Below are positions 53,738 to 62,850 of a stretch of DNA of 64,000 bases, in pieces. A program made the position numbers and the translations under genes. Source of the stretch: an uncultured Acetobacteraceae bacterium (GTDB taxonomy: Bacteria; Pseudomonadota; Alphaproteobacteria; Acetobacterales; Acetobacteraceae). The stretch is from NCBI GenBank assembly GCA_943912335.1, contig CALTUD010000012.1, forward strand, positions 1 to 64,000. The letters are read 5' to 3'. How positions within the stretch are numbered: position 1 is the first letter of the stretch; each line of letters begins with the position of its first letter. The notes beneath the pieces are model-generated. The model was given only the letters and a program-made list of their open reading frames with translations. It was not told where the DNA came from and searched no databases.

Positions 53738-54757
53738 ATGGCAGACAAGATTCCGGCCACCCTGATCCCCGGCGACGGCATCGGCCCCGAGATCGCAGAC
53801 GCCGTGGTGTCGGTGCTGGACGGGCTCGGCGCGCCGTTCGTCTGGGAGAACCAGCTCGCCGGCATGGCCGCCGTCGCCGATTGCGGCGATCCGCTGCCGC
53901 TGCAGACCATCGAAAGCATCCGACGCACCGGCCTGGCGCTGAAGGGCCCGCTCACCACACCCGTGGGCGGCGGCTTCAAGTCGATCAACGTGACGCTGCG
54001 GCAGGAATTCGAGCTGTTCGCCAATCTGCGTCCGGCCCGGACGCTGATCCCCGGTGGACGCTTCGACAATATCGACATCGTCCTGGTGCGCGAGAACCTG
54101 GAAGGGTTCTATGCCGCCATGGAGAACTGGCTGCCGATCGGTCACGATCCGAAGGCGATGGCGATGTCGGCCGGCTTCAACAGCCGGGCCGAATGCGCGC
54201 GGATCGTCCGCTATGCCTTCGAGCACGCGGTGAAGAACGGCCGTAAGCGCGTGACGGTGGTGCACAAGGCCAACATCCTGAAGGCGCTGACCGGCTTGTT
54301 CCTGGAAGAAGGCCGCAAGGTCGCCAAGGAATACGAAGGCCGCGTCGAGATGAACGACCGCATCGTCGACGCCTGCGCGATGCAGCTGGTGCTGGACCCG
54401 TGGCAGTACGACGTGATCGTCACCACCAATCTGTTCGGCGACATCCTGTCCGATCTGATCGCCGGTCTCGTCGGCGGTCTCGGCATGGCGCCGGGCGCCA
54501 ATATCGGTGAGAACGCGGCCATCTTCGAGGCGGTGCACGGCTCTGCGCCGGACATTGCCGGCAAGGGCGTCGCCAATCCGTTGGCGATGCTGCTGTCCAC
54601 CGAACTGATGCTGCGCCATGTCGGCCGCGTCGATCTGGCCGAGCGCCTGACCAAGGCGATCGACACGGTGCTGGCCAACGGTCTGCGCACGCGCGATTTG
54701 GGCGGCACCGCCGGCACCCGCGACGTGTCGGACGCGATCCTGCAACAGCTTCGCTGA
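53738..54757 (+). CDS. icd: Isocitrate dehydrogenase, NAD+-type
   Basis: This is a 339-residue enzyme of the short, homologous isocitrate dehydrogenase group, converting isocitrate to 2-oxoglutarate and CO2. GDGIGPEI is at the N-terminus; the substrate loop KSINVTLRQEFELFANLRP holds the Ser, Asn and Arg ligands. The cofactor segment HGSAPDIAGKGVANP has Asp-Ile where NADP+ enzymes have Lys-Tyr, which predicts NAD+ use. The GGAG ribosome site is within AAGGAGTTCC upstream. The stop overlaps the next gene (TGATG). Confidence 0.92.
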   Translation: MADKIPATLIPGDGIGPEIADAVVSVLDGLGAPFVWENQLAGMAAVADCGDPLPLQTIESIRRTGLALKGPLTTPVGGGFKSINVTLRQEFELFANLRPARTLIPGGRFDNIDIVLVRENLEGFYAAMENWLPIGHDPKAMAMSAGFNSRAECARIVRYAFEHAVKNGRKRVTVVHKANILKALTGLFLEEGRKVAKEYEGRVEMNDRIVDACAMQLVLDPWQYDVIVTTNLFGDILSDLIAGLVGGLGMAPGANIGENAAIFEAVHGSAPDIAGKGVANPLAMLLSTELMLRHVGRVDLAERLTKAIDTVLANGLRTRDLGGTAGTRDVSDAILQQLR

Positions 54758-55050
54758 TGGCGACGGAGAAGCCGAAGGTTCCCGCCCCGGAGGTGCTCCG
54801 GGCGGAAATCCTGCGTCAGGTGACGGCGCGCGGGGCGGACAAGTCGATCTGCCCCAGCGAGGTCGCCAGAAGCTACGGCGAGGATTGGCAGCGCCTCATG
54901 ACGCCGGTGCGCAACGCGGCGCGTGCGATGGCCAAGGATGGAGAGATCGACATTCTCCGCAAGGGAAAACCGATCAATCCGGACGAAATGCGCGGCGTGA
55001 TCCGCCTGCGCATTCGCCAGCCGGACGGTTCAGCGCCCGAAGAAGCCTGA
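54757..55050 (+). CDS. DUF3253 small protein
   Basis: This is a 97-residue cytoplasmic protein with a winged-helix-like layout: an N-terminal helix (LRAEILRQVTARG), SICPSEVARSYG, a second helix around LMTPVRNAARAMAKDG and a final strand pair (EIDILRKGKPI, RGVIRLRIR). The family DUF3253 has no assigned function. Its start overlaps the icd stop, and its 3' end overlaps the convergent DoxX-like gene by 21 bases. Confidence 0.8.
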   Translation: MATEKPKVPAPEVLRAEILRQVTARGADKSICPSEVARSYGEDWQRLMTPVRNAARAMAKDGEIDILRKGKPINPDEMRGVIRLRIRQPDGSAPEEA

Positions 55051-55371
55051 CAGCGCGGCAGCGAGCAGACCGGCGCGCGGGGTGACCAGCGCGTCGTTCT
55101 TGTGCCGCAGTTCCGTGGTCAGGATGCAGACCGAAGTGGCGCTGAGCAGGGCGGCGCCAGCCTTCTTGGTGGCGCGTGTTGTGAGAAGCGCCGCACCCAG
55201 CAGTTCCGCCGTGCCAATCGTCTGCATGTCGCGACGGGTCCAGCCCCAGGATTTGAACAGGGTTTCTTCGGATCTGGCCGGGACCAGCTTGGCGATGCCG
55301 GCAGAGGCGAAAGTCACCGCGACCGCGATGTCCCACATGGATGGCCGGGCGTGACGGGTGGAAGCGGACAT
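55030..55371 (-). CDS. DoxX-like small membrane protein
   Basis: This is a 113-residue protein with about three or four hydrophobic segments (WDIAVAVTFASAGIAKLV, TAELLGAALLT, AALLSATSVCILTTE, and LLAAALSGFFG at the C-terminus). The arrangement, with a polar residue pair in FASAGIAKL, fits the DoxX/DoxX-like family of small quinone- or redox-linked membrane proteins. ATG 55371 is supported by GGGAG eight bases upstream. Function is not assigned. Confidence 0.6.
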   Translation of the reverse strand: MSASTRHARPSMWDIAVAVTFASAGIAKLVPARSEETLFKSWGWTRRDMQTIGTAELLGAALLTTRATKKAGAALLSATSVCILTTELRHKNDALVTPRAGLLAAALSGFFGR

Positions 55372-55460
55372 GCTGAACTCCCTTGTCGCTGATCCCTTCC
55401 CAACATGAGCCGGGCGCGCGAGTTGCCCGCGCCGCGTTTCTACCCCGACGGAGCCCCGCC

Positions 55461-55739
55461 ATGGATCACCTGTTCTCCATGATCGCCGGGCTGGTTCTGG
55501 CACTGCTCGGGCTGATCGGGGCTGCGATCGGAGTGATCGAAAGCGCGGCCCGGCACGCTCTGGCCGCGGTGGGCATCACGGGCGAGGCGCAGACCCTGTT
55601 GTTGCTGCTTCTTCTGCTGCTGTTGATCGTCGCGGCGTTCCGGGTGTTCGGACGCGTCCTGGCGATCCTGATCGCGCTCGGGCTCCTGATCTTGCTGCTG
55701 CACGCGGTGATTGCGCCGGCCGGGAATGTGAACGTCTAA
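55461..55739 (+). CDS. Small hydrophobic membrane protein of unknown function
   Basis: This is a 92-residue protein with two or three helices: MIAGLVLALLGLIGAAIGVI, a leucine-only stretch around LLLLLLLLLLIVAAF and GRVLAILIALGLLILLLHAV. I recognise no family. A GGAG site precedes the ATG. The gene is plausible from codon use and start context, but not certain. Confidence 0.5.
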   Translation: MDHLFSMIAGLVLALLGLIGAAIGVIESAARHALAAVGITGEAQTLLLLLLLLLLIVAAFRVFGRVLAILIALGLLILLLHAVIAPAGNVNV

Positions 55740-55801
55740 CGACCGTCCGTGGCGAGGCGGGGCGTTCGTGTCCCTGCCGGCCCGGACGGACGGCGCATCC
55801 G

Positions 55802-56755
55802 TCAGCCTGCGTCCGGCGAGGCTGCGGGACGACCCTGCGGCGTGTCCCGTTTCCCGGTCACCATCATCGCCACGCCGAGCAGCGTGATGGCGGCACCGAC
55901 CGCTTTCGCCCATCCGAGCGGCTCTCCCAGGAGCCAATGGGACAGGATCAGCGCGATCACCGGGGCGACATAGTTGAAGCTGTTGGCGAGAACGGTCGAG
56001 GCGCTCCGGTTCAAGGCCAGGAAGATCGCGTAGCCGACCAGAGTGCTGGCGACGACCAGAAACGCGAGCGCACCCCAGGCCCGCAGCGGCACGGATGACG
56101 GGTGCAGCGTGGCACCGAGGCCGCTCGCCCCTGTCCAGAGCGCCAGCAGAAGCGCCGCAGGAACCAGTTGGGCGGCCAGGCCGACCACCGGATCGCGCGG
56201 GAGGCACAACCGCGACGCGCCGAGCGAACCCGCCGCCCAGAGAGCGGCAGCGGCCAGCATCATCGCCGCGCCGAGGGGCCGGAAACCGGCATGCGACGCC
56301 GACACCCAGCCCATGACGACGAGCCCGGTCAGCCCCAGCAAAATGCCGGAAAACTGCCGACCGCCGGGAGGCCGGCGCAGGAACGCCCATGCGAACAGCG
56401 CCAGGAATACGGGGGCGGACGAACCGAACACCGACGCGATCCCGGCCTGCAGGAAATGGGTTCCCCAGATCGCCAGCGTCTGGCTGCCGATCAGCATGAC
56501 CGGTCCGAGAACGGCGGCGGCGGCGATCTCGCGCAGTGAGGCGGGATGGCGCCGCCAACGCCATGACGCGAACGGCAGAACCAGAATCGCCGCGATCCCG
56601 AAACGCAATGTCGCCAGGACCAGCGGGTGGAACGCATCGCCGCCGATCTTGAAGGCGAGGAAGTTCAGGCCGTTATAGAGCCATTGGTAGCCAACCCCGG
56701 CCACCACCAACCCCGATACGACCGTCTGCGGCGCTCCGTGGCCGGAGCGGATCAC
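55802..56755 (-). CDS. EamA/DMT superfamily metabolite transporter
   Basis: This is a 317-residue inner-membrane protein with ten predicted helices in two EamA repeats. The first repeat has FHPLVLATLRFGIAAILVLP and IASVFGSSAPVFLALFAW; the second has TVLANSFNYVAPVIALILSH and GWAKAVGAAITLLGVAMMV. DMT exporters move amino acids, nucleobases or other metabolites; the substrate is not predictable. GTG 56755 overlaps the stop of the upstream hydrolase gene (GTGA), so the two are coupled. Confidence 0.85.
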   Translation of the reverse strand: MIRSGHGAPQTVVSGLVVAGVGYQWLYNGLNFLAFKIGGDAFHPLVLATLRFGIAAILVLPFASWRWRRHPASLREIAAAAVLGPVMLIGSQTLAIWGTHFLQAGIASVFGSSAPVFLALFAWAFLRRPPGGRQFSGILLGLTGLVVMGWVSASHAGFRPLGAAMMLAAAALWAAGSLGASRLCLPRDPVVGLAAQLVPAALLLALWTGASGLGATLHPSSVPLRAWGALAFLVVASTLVGYAIFLALNRSASTVLANSFNYVAPVIALILSHWLLGEPLGWAKAVGAAITLLGVAMMVTGKRDTPQGRPAASPDAG

Positions 56756-57762
56756 AGGCGTTTCGCCGCGAGCCACGCGCGAATGGCGTCGCCGAGCTCC
56801 TCCTTCCGCTCCAGCGGCAGCCAGTGCGCACCGGCCAGATCGGTGATCGTCAGATCCGCACAAGCGGCGCGCATCGGATCTCCGAGCCGGTTGCCGGTGA
56901 TGCAGTTCATCTGATCGTAGGCGCCGTTCACGAACAGAACCGGCAGAACCAGTCGCCCGCCATCCGCCGCCTCGCGGGCATAGGCGATATTATCGCTGTC
57001 GTTCAGATACCACGCGCAGGGCGGCCGGAAGCCGTGACTTTCGAAGCTGCGCAGAAGGGTATCGAAATCGGCGGGAGGCCACATGGCCGGATCGGGCTGG
57101 CTCGGCGGTGCGCGATGCGCGGCGCCGAACCGGCCGCCTCTCGCCGTGACGCTGGCATTGGCGGTGGGCTGCCGGAGTGCCGCGGGATCGCCGGGGCGGT
57201 AGATCGACGCCAGGGATGCGGCCTTGTCGGCATCCAGATCGGCCACGGCCGTGGCGAAATGCGTGGTGTAGAACCGGTAATAGTCCCACTGCCCGTCTGG
57301 GTAGAGGTCGGACGGGTAGATCGTGCGGTCGACGAGCGGAATCAGCGTCGGCAACGCGTTCGCGTCGGGGAAATACGGAACGGAGACCAGCACCACGCCA
57401 CGGCAGCGCCCCGGCTCGTGCGCCGCCAGCGATCCCGCGATCACGCTGCCCCAATCATGGCCGACCCAGATGGCCGGCGCGCCGCCGAGATGATCATGGA
57501 GTTCCACCATGTCCGCTACCACCAGCCGGTTGGCGTAGGCGTCGCTCCGCGCGGGTGCGGACGATCCGCCGTAGCCGCGCATATCTGGCGCCACGCAGCG
57601 CCAGCCCTCGGCGGCGAATCGCTCCATCTGGGCGCGCCAGATCAAACTCAGCTCCGGCCAGCCATGAAGGAAGACCATGAGCGGGCCGTCTTCGGGACCG
57701 GCCTGCAGGTAATGCGTGACATGGCGCGGCGTGGTGACGATGCCAGAAGCGATCGTGTCCAA
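56752..57762 (-). CDS. Alpha/beta hydrolase, epoxide-hydrolase-like
   Basis: This is a 336-residue hydrolase with the oxyanion-hole motif HGWPELSLIW (about residues 34-43), MRGYGGSSAP and the nucleophile elbow VGHDWGSVIAG, where Asp replaces the usual Ser as in epoxide hydrolases and haloalkane dehalogenases. YLNDSDNIAY and the final GAHWLP would carry the other triad residues. The start is uncertain; TTG 57762 is chosen since ATG 57870 would add an unsupported N-terminus and leave little room for a divergent promoter. It is divergent from the LysR gene, which may control it. Confidence 0.78.
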   Translation of the reverse strand: MDTIASGIVTTPRHVTHYLQAGPEDGPLMVFLHGWPELSLIWRAQMERFAAEGWRCVAPDMRGYGGSSAPARSDAYANRLVVADMVELHDHLGGAPAIWVGHDWGSVIAGSLAAHEPGRCRGVVLVSVPYFPDANALPTLIPLVDRTIYPSDLYPDGQWDYYRFYTTHFATAVADLDADKAASLASIYRPGDPAALRQPTANASVTARGGRFGAAHRAPPSQPDPAMWPPADFDTLLRSFESHGFRPPCAWYLNDSDNIAYAREAADGGRLVLPVLFVNGAYDQMNCITGNRLGDPMRAACADLTITDLAGAHWLPLERKEELGDAIRAWLAAKRL

Positions 57763-57861
57763 GAGTATCCCCGTGCAAGCAGTCGAAGGTGCCGCTCCGC
57801 GCGGTCTCGCGCGGCGGAAAGACGGCACTGGACCTGCATAGCGCCAGGGATTGGTGGCCAT

Positions 57862-57887
57862 AAGCCGCATTGTCGGCTATGCGGCTT
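57862..57887 (+). promoter_or_regulatory. Inverted repeat in the LysR/hydrolase divergent region
   Basis: AAGCCGCAT (57862-57870) and ATGCGGCTT (57879-57887) form a perfect 9-bp inverted repeat with an 8-base spacer. It ends five bases before the LysR ATG. Such symmetry in a divergent region is typical of a LysR operator, though it could also act as an mRNA hairpin. Confidence 0.4.
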
Positions 57888-57892
57888 GAAGC

Positions 57893-58819
57893 ATGACTTC
57901 AAGATCACCGATGCGGAGCCAGGATATTCTCGACGGTGTCGCCGTGTTCGTCGCGGCGGCGGACGCGGGAAGTTTCTCCGAAGCCGGACGGCGTCTCGGC
58001 ATCTCGCCCTCGGCCGTCAGCCAGGCGATCCGGGGCCTGGAGGACCGGCTGGGCGGCGCGCTTTTCCGGCGCTCGACCCGCAGCCTCAGCCTGACCGATT
58101 GCGGAGAGGATTATCTGCGCGCGGCAGCACCCGCCCTGGCCCAGCTGCGTCAGGCAGCCGATGCGGTGACCGGCCGGAGCGCGCGGCCGGCCGGCCCTCT
58201 CCGCCTGACGATGCCACGTGCGCCCTTCGAACTGCTGATCGCGCCGCTCCTGCCGGATTTTCAGGACGCGTTTCCGGACATCGAGCTGGACATCGCGGTC
58301 GAGGCGCGTCTGATCGACATCGTGAAACAGGGCTACGATGCCGGGCTCCGCTATGGGAAGCATCTCGAGAAAGATATGGCGGCGATCCCGGTCGCTCCGG
58401 CATCCGAGGCCATTCTCGCTGCGTCGCCGCACTATCTCGATACGCGGACGGCACCGGATACGCCCGAGAACCTGATCGGCCACCGCATTCTGATGTGCCG
58501 CAGTCAGGCGACCGGCCAGGTCATTCCGTGGACGCTCCGCCGCGCAAACGAGACCGTGCAGATCGCACCGCCGACGGCGACGATCGTCCATGATCTCGCC
58601 TCCCAAATCGCATTGGCGCGCCGGGGTGCCGCCATCGTCAATGCACCGACGGCCCTGTTGACCGACGACATGCGTGTCGGACGATTGCGGCGGGTGCTTC
58701 CCGAGTGGTCGTCCCCCCTGGATGCGGTCTATCTCTATTTCCCGAGCCGCCGCGGTCAGTCGGCCACTTTGAGGGCCTTCATCGGCTTTCTGCGCAGCCG
58801 GCAAAACGCGGCCGCGTAA
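57893..58819 (+). CDS. LysR-family transcription regulator
   Basis: This is a 308-residue regulator. The N-terminal winged helix-turn-helix is clear (VAAADAGSFSEAGRRLGISP, then SAVSQAIRGLEDRLGGALFRR), followed by a two-lobe effector-binding domain from about residue 95. The RPAGPLRLTMPR start of the effector domain fits the common LysR subgroup. ATG 57911 is an alternative start. It probably controls the divergent hydrolase-EamA pair and itself. Confidence 0.9.
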   Translation: MTSRSPMRSQDILDGVAVFVAAADAGSFSEAGRRLGISPSAVSQAIRGLEDRLGGALFRRSTRSLSLTDCGEDYLRAAAPALAQLRQAADAVTGRSARPAGPLRLTMPRAPFELLIAPLLPDFQDAFPDIELDIAVEARLIDIVKQGYDAGLRYGKHLEKDMAAIPVAPASEAILAASPHYLDTRTAPDTPENLIGHRILMCRSQATGQVIPWTLRRANETVQIAPPTATIVHDLASQIALARRGAAIVNAPTALLTDDMRVGRLRRVLPEWSSPLDAVYLYFPSRRGQSATLRAFIGFLRSRQNAAA

Positions 58820-58956
58820 CCCGACCGGGAGCGACAGCGCCCGCGATCCCGCGTTCAAACAAGACGGAAATGTAATTTTTCGTTTGTTGCGACACATTGC
58901 CGATGCCGGTCTAAGGGATCGTTCCGGCTTCGCCGGCCCGTTCGGGAGCATCACCT

Positions 58957-60648
58957 TTGTCGGCTCATTCCATGACGCATCGTTTCCGCCTCCTTCTGGG
59001 TGCGGCCTGTCTCGCGGTTCCCTTGTCCCTGTCCACCTCCGGTTTCGCGGCCGATCCGCACGATAAACCGGCACCGGCCAAGCCCGACATGCATGGCGAT
59101 GCCGTGACCAGCGACGGCACAGTGACCGTGGGCGGCGTGCCGATCGGCTATCAGGCGGTGGTGGGCACGCTGGTGGTGCATCCGAAGGGCTGGGACGATT
59201 CCGGCTCCTCCAACGACACGCCGGCCCAGCCTGCGGTCGAGCCGGCGAATGCGTCCGACACCAAGAGCACCGGCGGCGGCGGACACGACAAGGACGCGGA
59301 AGCGAAGATGTCGTTCGTGGCCTATTTCAAGCACGGCGTCGCGCCGGGCACGCGGCCGATCACCTTCCTCTACAATGGCGGCCCGGGCTCCTCGACCGTT
59401 TGGCTGCATATGGGCGCGTTCGGACCGAAGCGCGTCGTCACCGCCAATGCCGCAGTGACGCCGCCGGCGCCGTTCGATCTGGTGAACAACACCGAAAGTC
59501 TGCTGGACGCCAGCGACCTCGTGTTCATCGACGCGCCGGGCACAGGCTTCGGCCGTCTCGAAGGCAAGGACAAGGAAAAGGCGTTCTGGGGCACCGATCA
59601 GGATGCCTATGCCTTCTCGCAGTTCATCGTCTCGTTCCTGACGAAGTACAATCGCTGGAACTCGCCGAAATTCCTGATGGGCGAGAGCTACGGCACCATG
59701 CGTTCCGCCGTGCTGTCCAACATGCTCGAACAGAACGAAGGCGTCGGGCTGAACGGCGTGATCCTGCTGTCGCAGATCTTCGACTACGCCAATTCGGTCG
59801 ATACCTCGAAGAGCTTCCCGGGCGAGGACATGTCCTATGTCCTGGCGCTGCCGAGCTATGCCGCCACCGCCTGGTATCATCACAAGCTGCCGAACCAGCC
59901 CTCCGATCTGCCGAGCTTTCTGAAGGAAGTTCAGCAATTCGCCACCACCGACTATCTGACCGCGCTGGCGCAGGGTTCGGCTCTGGACGACGCCAAGCGC
60001 GACGAGATCGCCAACAAGCTGCACGCCTATACCGGCCTGCCGGTCGACTACATCAAACGCGCCGATCTGCGCATCGAAGGCGACCAGTTCGCGCATGAAT
60101 TGCTGATCGACGAAGGCGACGTCACCGGCCGTCTGGACTCGCGCTACCAGGGTCCGAGCATGAACCCGCTGGATAGCGGCGCGTCCTACGATCCGCTCGA
60201 TGCCGGCATCGACGCCGCCTTCACCGCCGGCTTCAACGAGTACGTGCGCAACACGCTGCACTACAACACCAACCTGAAATACAAGACCGAGATCGACGTC
60301 TTCAAGGATTGGGACAACAAGCACCAGCCACCGGGCGAGTCCTCGCCACTGCCGGCGATGCCGAACGTGCTGCAGGACATGGCGACGGCGATGAAGTTCA
60401 ATCCGACGCTGAAGGTGCAGTTGAACGCGGGTTATTTCGATCTTGGCACGCCCTACTACGAAGGCATCTACGAGATGCAGCATTTGCCGATGCCGCGTCG
60501 CCTCGAAAGCAATATCGAATTCCACCAGTATGCGTCGGGACACATGGTGTATCTGAACGACGCGGCGCGGAAGCAATTGCACGACAACGTCGCCAACTTC
60601 ATCCGCGCCAACGATCATCAGCCGGCAACCGCCGACAAGGCGCACTAA
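58957..60648 (+). CDS. S10 family serine carboxypeptidase, periplasmic
   Basis: This is a protein of about 563 residues with a signal peptide (FRLLLGAACLAVPLSLS) ending near GFAADP. The oxyanion-hole segment FLYNGGPGSS and the catalytic Ser in LMGESYGTMR are both conserved, and the Asp and His of the triad should lie near NAGYFDLGTPY and ASGHMVYLN. S10 enzymes remove C-terminal residues. TTG 58957 has GGGAG eight bases upstream, which favours it over ATG 58972. It converges with the lipoprotein gene, three bases apart. Confidence 0.9.
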   Translation: MSAHSMTHRFRLLLGAACLAVPLSLSTSGFAADPHDKPAPAKPDMHGDAVTSDGTVTVGGVPIGYQAVVGTLVVHPKGWDDSGSSNDTPAQPAVEPANASDTKSTGGGGHDKDAEAKMSFVAYFKHGVAPGTRPITFLYNGGPGSSTVWLHMGAFGPKRVVTANAAVTPPAPFDLVNNTESLLDASDLVFIDAPGTGFGRLEGKDKEKAFWGTDQDAYAFSQFIVSFLTKYNRWNSPKFLMGESYGTMRSAVLSNMLEQNEGVGLNGVILLSQIFDYANSVDTSKSFPGEDMSYVLALPSYAATAWYHHKLPNQPSDLPSFLKEVQQFATTDYLTALAQGSALDDAKRDEIANKLHAYTGLPVDYIKRADLRIEGDQFAHELLIDEGDVTGRLDSRYQGPSMNPLDSGASYDPLDAGIDAAFTAGFNEYVRNTLHYNTNLKYKTEIDVFKDWDNKHQPPGESSPLPAMPNVLQDMATAMKFNPTLKVQLNAGYFDLGTPYYEGIYEMQHLPMPRRLESNIEFHQYASGHMVYLNDAARKQLHDNVANFIRANDHQPATADKAH

Positions 60649-60651
60649 AGC

Positions 60652-61119
60652 TCAGCCGCCGGCGCGGTCGGACCGTGCCGGCGGCTTGTTCTCCAGAATG
60701 TCGAGATTGTCGAAATCGGACGGCAATGGCGTTTTGTCCGGGTGCGCCAGACAATCATGCACCAGCCGGCCGCAGATGCTGTCCGGATCGGTGGGCGTCA
60801 CTACCGATCCGGTGAAATGCACCGAGACGGCGATGCCGCGATCGAACCGGATCGCGGCATGGCACAGTCCGGGCCTGCCGAGTTTCAAAGCGTAGATCCC
60901 GAATTCGAGATCGATATCCGTGCCGCTCTGAGCGTAGTCCCATTGCAGAACGGATTGGTTGCGGCTGAGATATTGCTTCTCCGCCGGCACACCCATGCAG
61001 GCGATCAGATCCGGTTCGGTTGCACCGGGCAGAACGCTTCTCGCCCGCCACGCCTGCAAACTTCCGCAACCCGACAACAAGAACAGCGCCGTGGCCAGCA
61101 CCGCACGGCATACGCTCAT
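60652..61119 (-). CDS. Hypothetical lipoprotein, last gene of the lysis-like cassette
   Basis: This is a 155-residue protein with a short signal (MSVCRAVLATALFLL) and the lipobox LLSGC at about residue 18. The mature part shows no domain I recognise; it is compact, has four cysteines and reads LPGATEPDLIACMGVPAEKQ early on, reminiscent of small BamE/SmpA-like lipoprotein folds. Its ATG overlaps the stop of the papain-like gene (ATGA), so it belongs to the same operon. Confidence 0.68.
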   Translation of the reverse strand: MSVCRAVLATALFLLSGCGSLQAWRARSVLPGATEPDLIACMGVPAEKQYLSRNQSVLQWDYAQSGTDIDLEFGIYALKLGRPGLCHAAIRFDRGIAVSVHFTGSVVTPTDPDSICGRLVHDCLAHPDKTPLPSDFDNLDILENKPPARSDRAGG

Positions 61120-61889
61120 GCCGAACGCGCGGCCCGTAACTCCTTCGCCACGACGTCGAAACTTTCATGCATCGGAGAGTTTCCGTGCGTGTCGAGCCAG
61201 TCGCGCGACAGAAGCCCGTAAGCCTCGTCGCAATAAGTGCGGAAGAAACCCCAATCCATCCGCTTCCGCTCGCCCCAGCTGTTCAGATACAGCCAGTCGG
61301 CGTCGTAGCCATGCACGAACACCGCATGACCGCCGACCGAAGGTGGCCGGGACGCCTGCGCGCACCAGTCGGCACCCTGCACCAGCGCGTATTCCGGCAG
61401 AGCGAGCCCGATATACAGCCCGCCCAGCATGGCGATGGCGCGCCGCACCGAATCCGCCTGGGTATAGTCCACCGTGCCATAGGCGGTCAGAACGTCCGGC
61501 GCCTGACGGCCGATCGCATATCCGTCCCGGCACCAACGATCCAGAACGTCGAGTTCCACCGCACCCTGATCGCTGCCAGGACGGGCGGGATCGTAGCCAT
61601 TGGCCGCGTAGATCCCGACCACCTGATCGTCGGACAACTCGATCTCGCCGCCGCGTCCGGCGGTCATGACACGGATGGCGCTGGCGACGCTGACCGCGGT
61701 GCAGTCGCCAAGACCGGGAATGGTCTGGTCATGATCGCCGAGCTGATCGCCGTTGCGCCACAGCTTCCACGTGTCCAGCAGCGCGCCGTGGTCGCAGGAA
61801 GCGGGCGGTGCAGGAAGCTGCGCGCTCAGCATGGCGCCGAGCCTGGGTGTGCGGACGTCGATGCGGGCCGGCTTACGGCCAAGTTTCAC
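61116..61889 (-). CDS. Papain-like (C1-type) putative cysteine peptidase
   Basis: This is a protein of about 257 residues. GLGDCTAVSVASAI supplies a papain-type catalytic Cys, GGHAVFVHGYDADWLYL the His and LNSWGE the Asn, in the order and spacing of the C1 fold. No signal peptide is obvious. GTG 61889 is used; TTG 61952, which would overlap the upstream stop, is an alternative. Its target is unknown. It is embedded in an operon with a cell-wall hydrolase and a holin-like gene. Confidence 0.65.
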   Translation of the reverse strand: MKLGRKPARIDVRTPRLGAMLSAQLPAPPASCDHGALLDTWKLWRNGDQLGDHDQTIPGLGDCTAVSVASAIRVMTAGRGGEIELSDDQVVGIYAANGYDPARPGSDQGAVELDVLDRWCRDGYAIGRQAPDVLTAYGTVDYTQADSVRRAIAMLGGLYIGLALPEYALVQGADWCAQASRPPSVGGHAVFVHGYDADWLYLNSWGERKRMDWGFFRTYCDEAYGLLSRDWLDTHGNSPMHESFDVVAKELRAARSA

Positions 61890-61948
61890 GCTATGGTTTC
61901 GTTCGATCAAACGCTGCTGTCCTCCTTTTGCGAAAACGAAACCCGGCC

Positions 61949-62500
61949 TCAACCGGCCTGCGCGATCCGGAGCGCCTCCGCTTCGGTCATGGCGGGACCG
62001 ACACTTGCCGACATGGCTGCGGAAAGCCCGGCCGCCTGCTCCACCAGCGGCATCAAGGTCGTGGACGCGGCCACCAGCAGCGCCAGCCGGGACGTGACCG
62101 CGGTCGCCGGAGCCAGCCCGTGCAAAAGCGACAACACGGTCCGCGCGTCCGACAGCAGGCTCGCCGCCAACGCCTGTATCCGCGCGGTATCGATGCTGAC
62201 CGAGACGCTGTTCCCGGCCAGCGTCTTCAGCTCGGCCATCGCCGCTCCGGCAGCGGCCAGAGCCGCTTCGGCCGTCACGAGATTGGCGCCGAGCAAGGCC
62301 GCCACGCCGGGAATCAGCAGCGCCGTATCGAGCGCGCTCACGATCGCCTGCCCGTCGGTCAACAACCTGTTCACGTCCAGCGTGGCCGTGATGACGGTGC
62401 CGCCGTGAGACACGGTGCAGGCGGCGACGCCGAGCGCCGCAGCCCCCAGCAACGCGCTGCGCAGAATGGCACGTCTGGACGAAGGCGCCGTGATGGTCAC
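61949..62500 (-). CDS. Tat-like lipoprotein of unknown function
   Basis: This is a 183-residue protein starting at GTG 62500. SSRRAILRSALLGAAALGVAAC contains a twin-arginine-like motif (SRRAIL) followed by a lipobox cysteine. The rest is alanine/leucine-rich and helical (DARTVLSLLHGLAP and similar), without recognised domains. It starts 8 bases after the holin-like gene and could span the periplasm as a spanin-like or accessory component. That role is a guess from context. Confidence 0.6.
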   Translation of the reverse strand: MTITAPSSRRAILRSALLGAAALGVAACTVSHGGTVITATLDVNRLLTDGQAIVSALDTALLIPGVAALLGANLVTAEAALAAAGAAMAELKTLAGNSVSVSIDTARIQALAASLLSDARTVLSLLHGLAPATAVTSRLALLVAASTTLMPLVEQAAGLSAAMSASVGPAMTEAEALRIAQAG

Positions 62501-62508
62501 GATGTTTC

Positions 62509-62850
62509 TCAAGCGGCAGCTCCCAGCGGTTTCAGAACGGCGACGGCCTCTTCCGCCGCGTTGGCGAGATCGGTCGATTTGCGGGTGACCGCGGCATGGG
62601 CGATCGCGTTGGACAGCGAACCGACGCGGATCGCATCCGTGGTGTTGTCCGGCCACAGCTTGGGCAGGCTGGCTGCGATCAGCGTGGCGGCGATGCCTTC
62701 CGCCGCCGCGAACGGATGAACCAGCGCCAGCACCACGCCGCCGATGAACAGGCTCAACCCCTGCTGGGTGGAAGGCTGCTTCGACCAATCGAGCAGATGA
62801 CGGCTGAGCGTCCGCCAGCCTCCGGCCGTGGCGGGAACGGTTTCGGTCAT
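62509..62850 (-). CDS. Holin-like small membrane protein
   Basis: This is a 113-residue protein with a soluble start (MTETVPATAGGWRTLSRHLL) and one or two hydrophobic helices around LSLFIGGVVLALVHPFAAAE and IAATLIAASLPKLW. Its size, position directly after a hydrolase lacking a signal peptide, and ATGA overlap with it all suit a holin, but the sequence matches no holin family I can name. Confidence 0.5.
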   Translation of the reverse strand: MTETVPATAGGWRTLSRHLLDWSKQPSTQQGLSLFIGGVVLALVHPFAAAEGIAATLIAASLPKLWPDNTTDAIRVGSLSNAIAHAAVTRKSTDLANAAEEAVAVLKPLGAAA

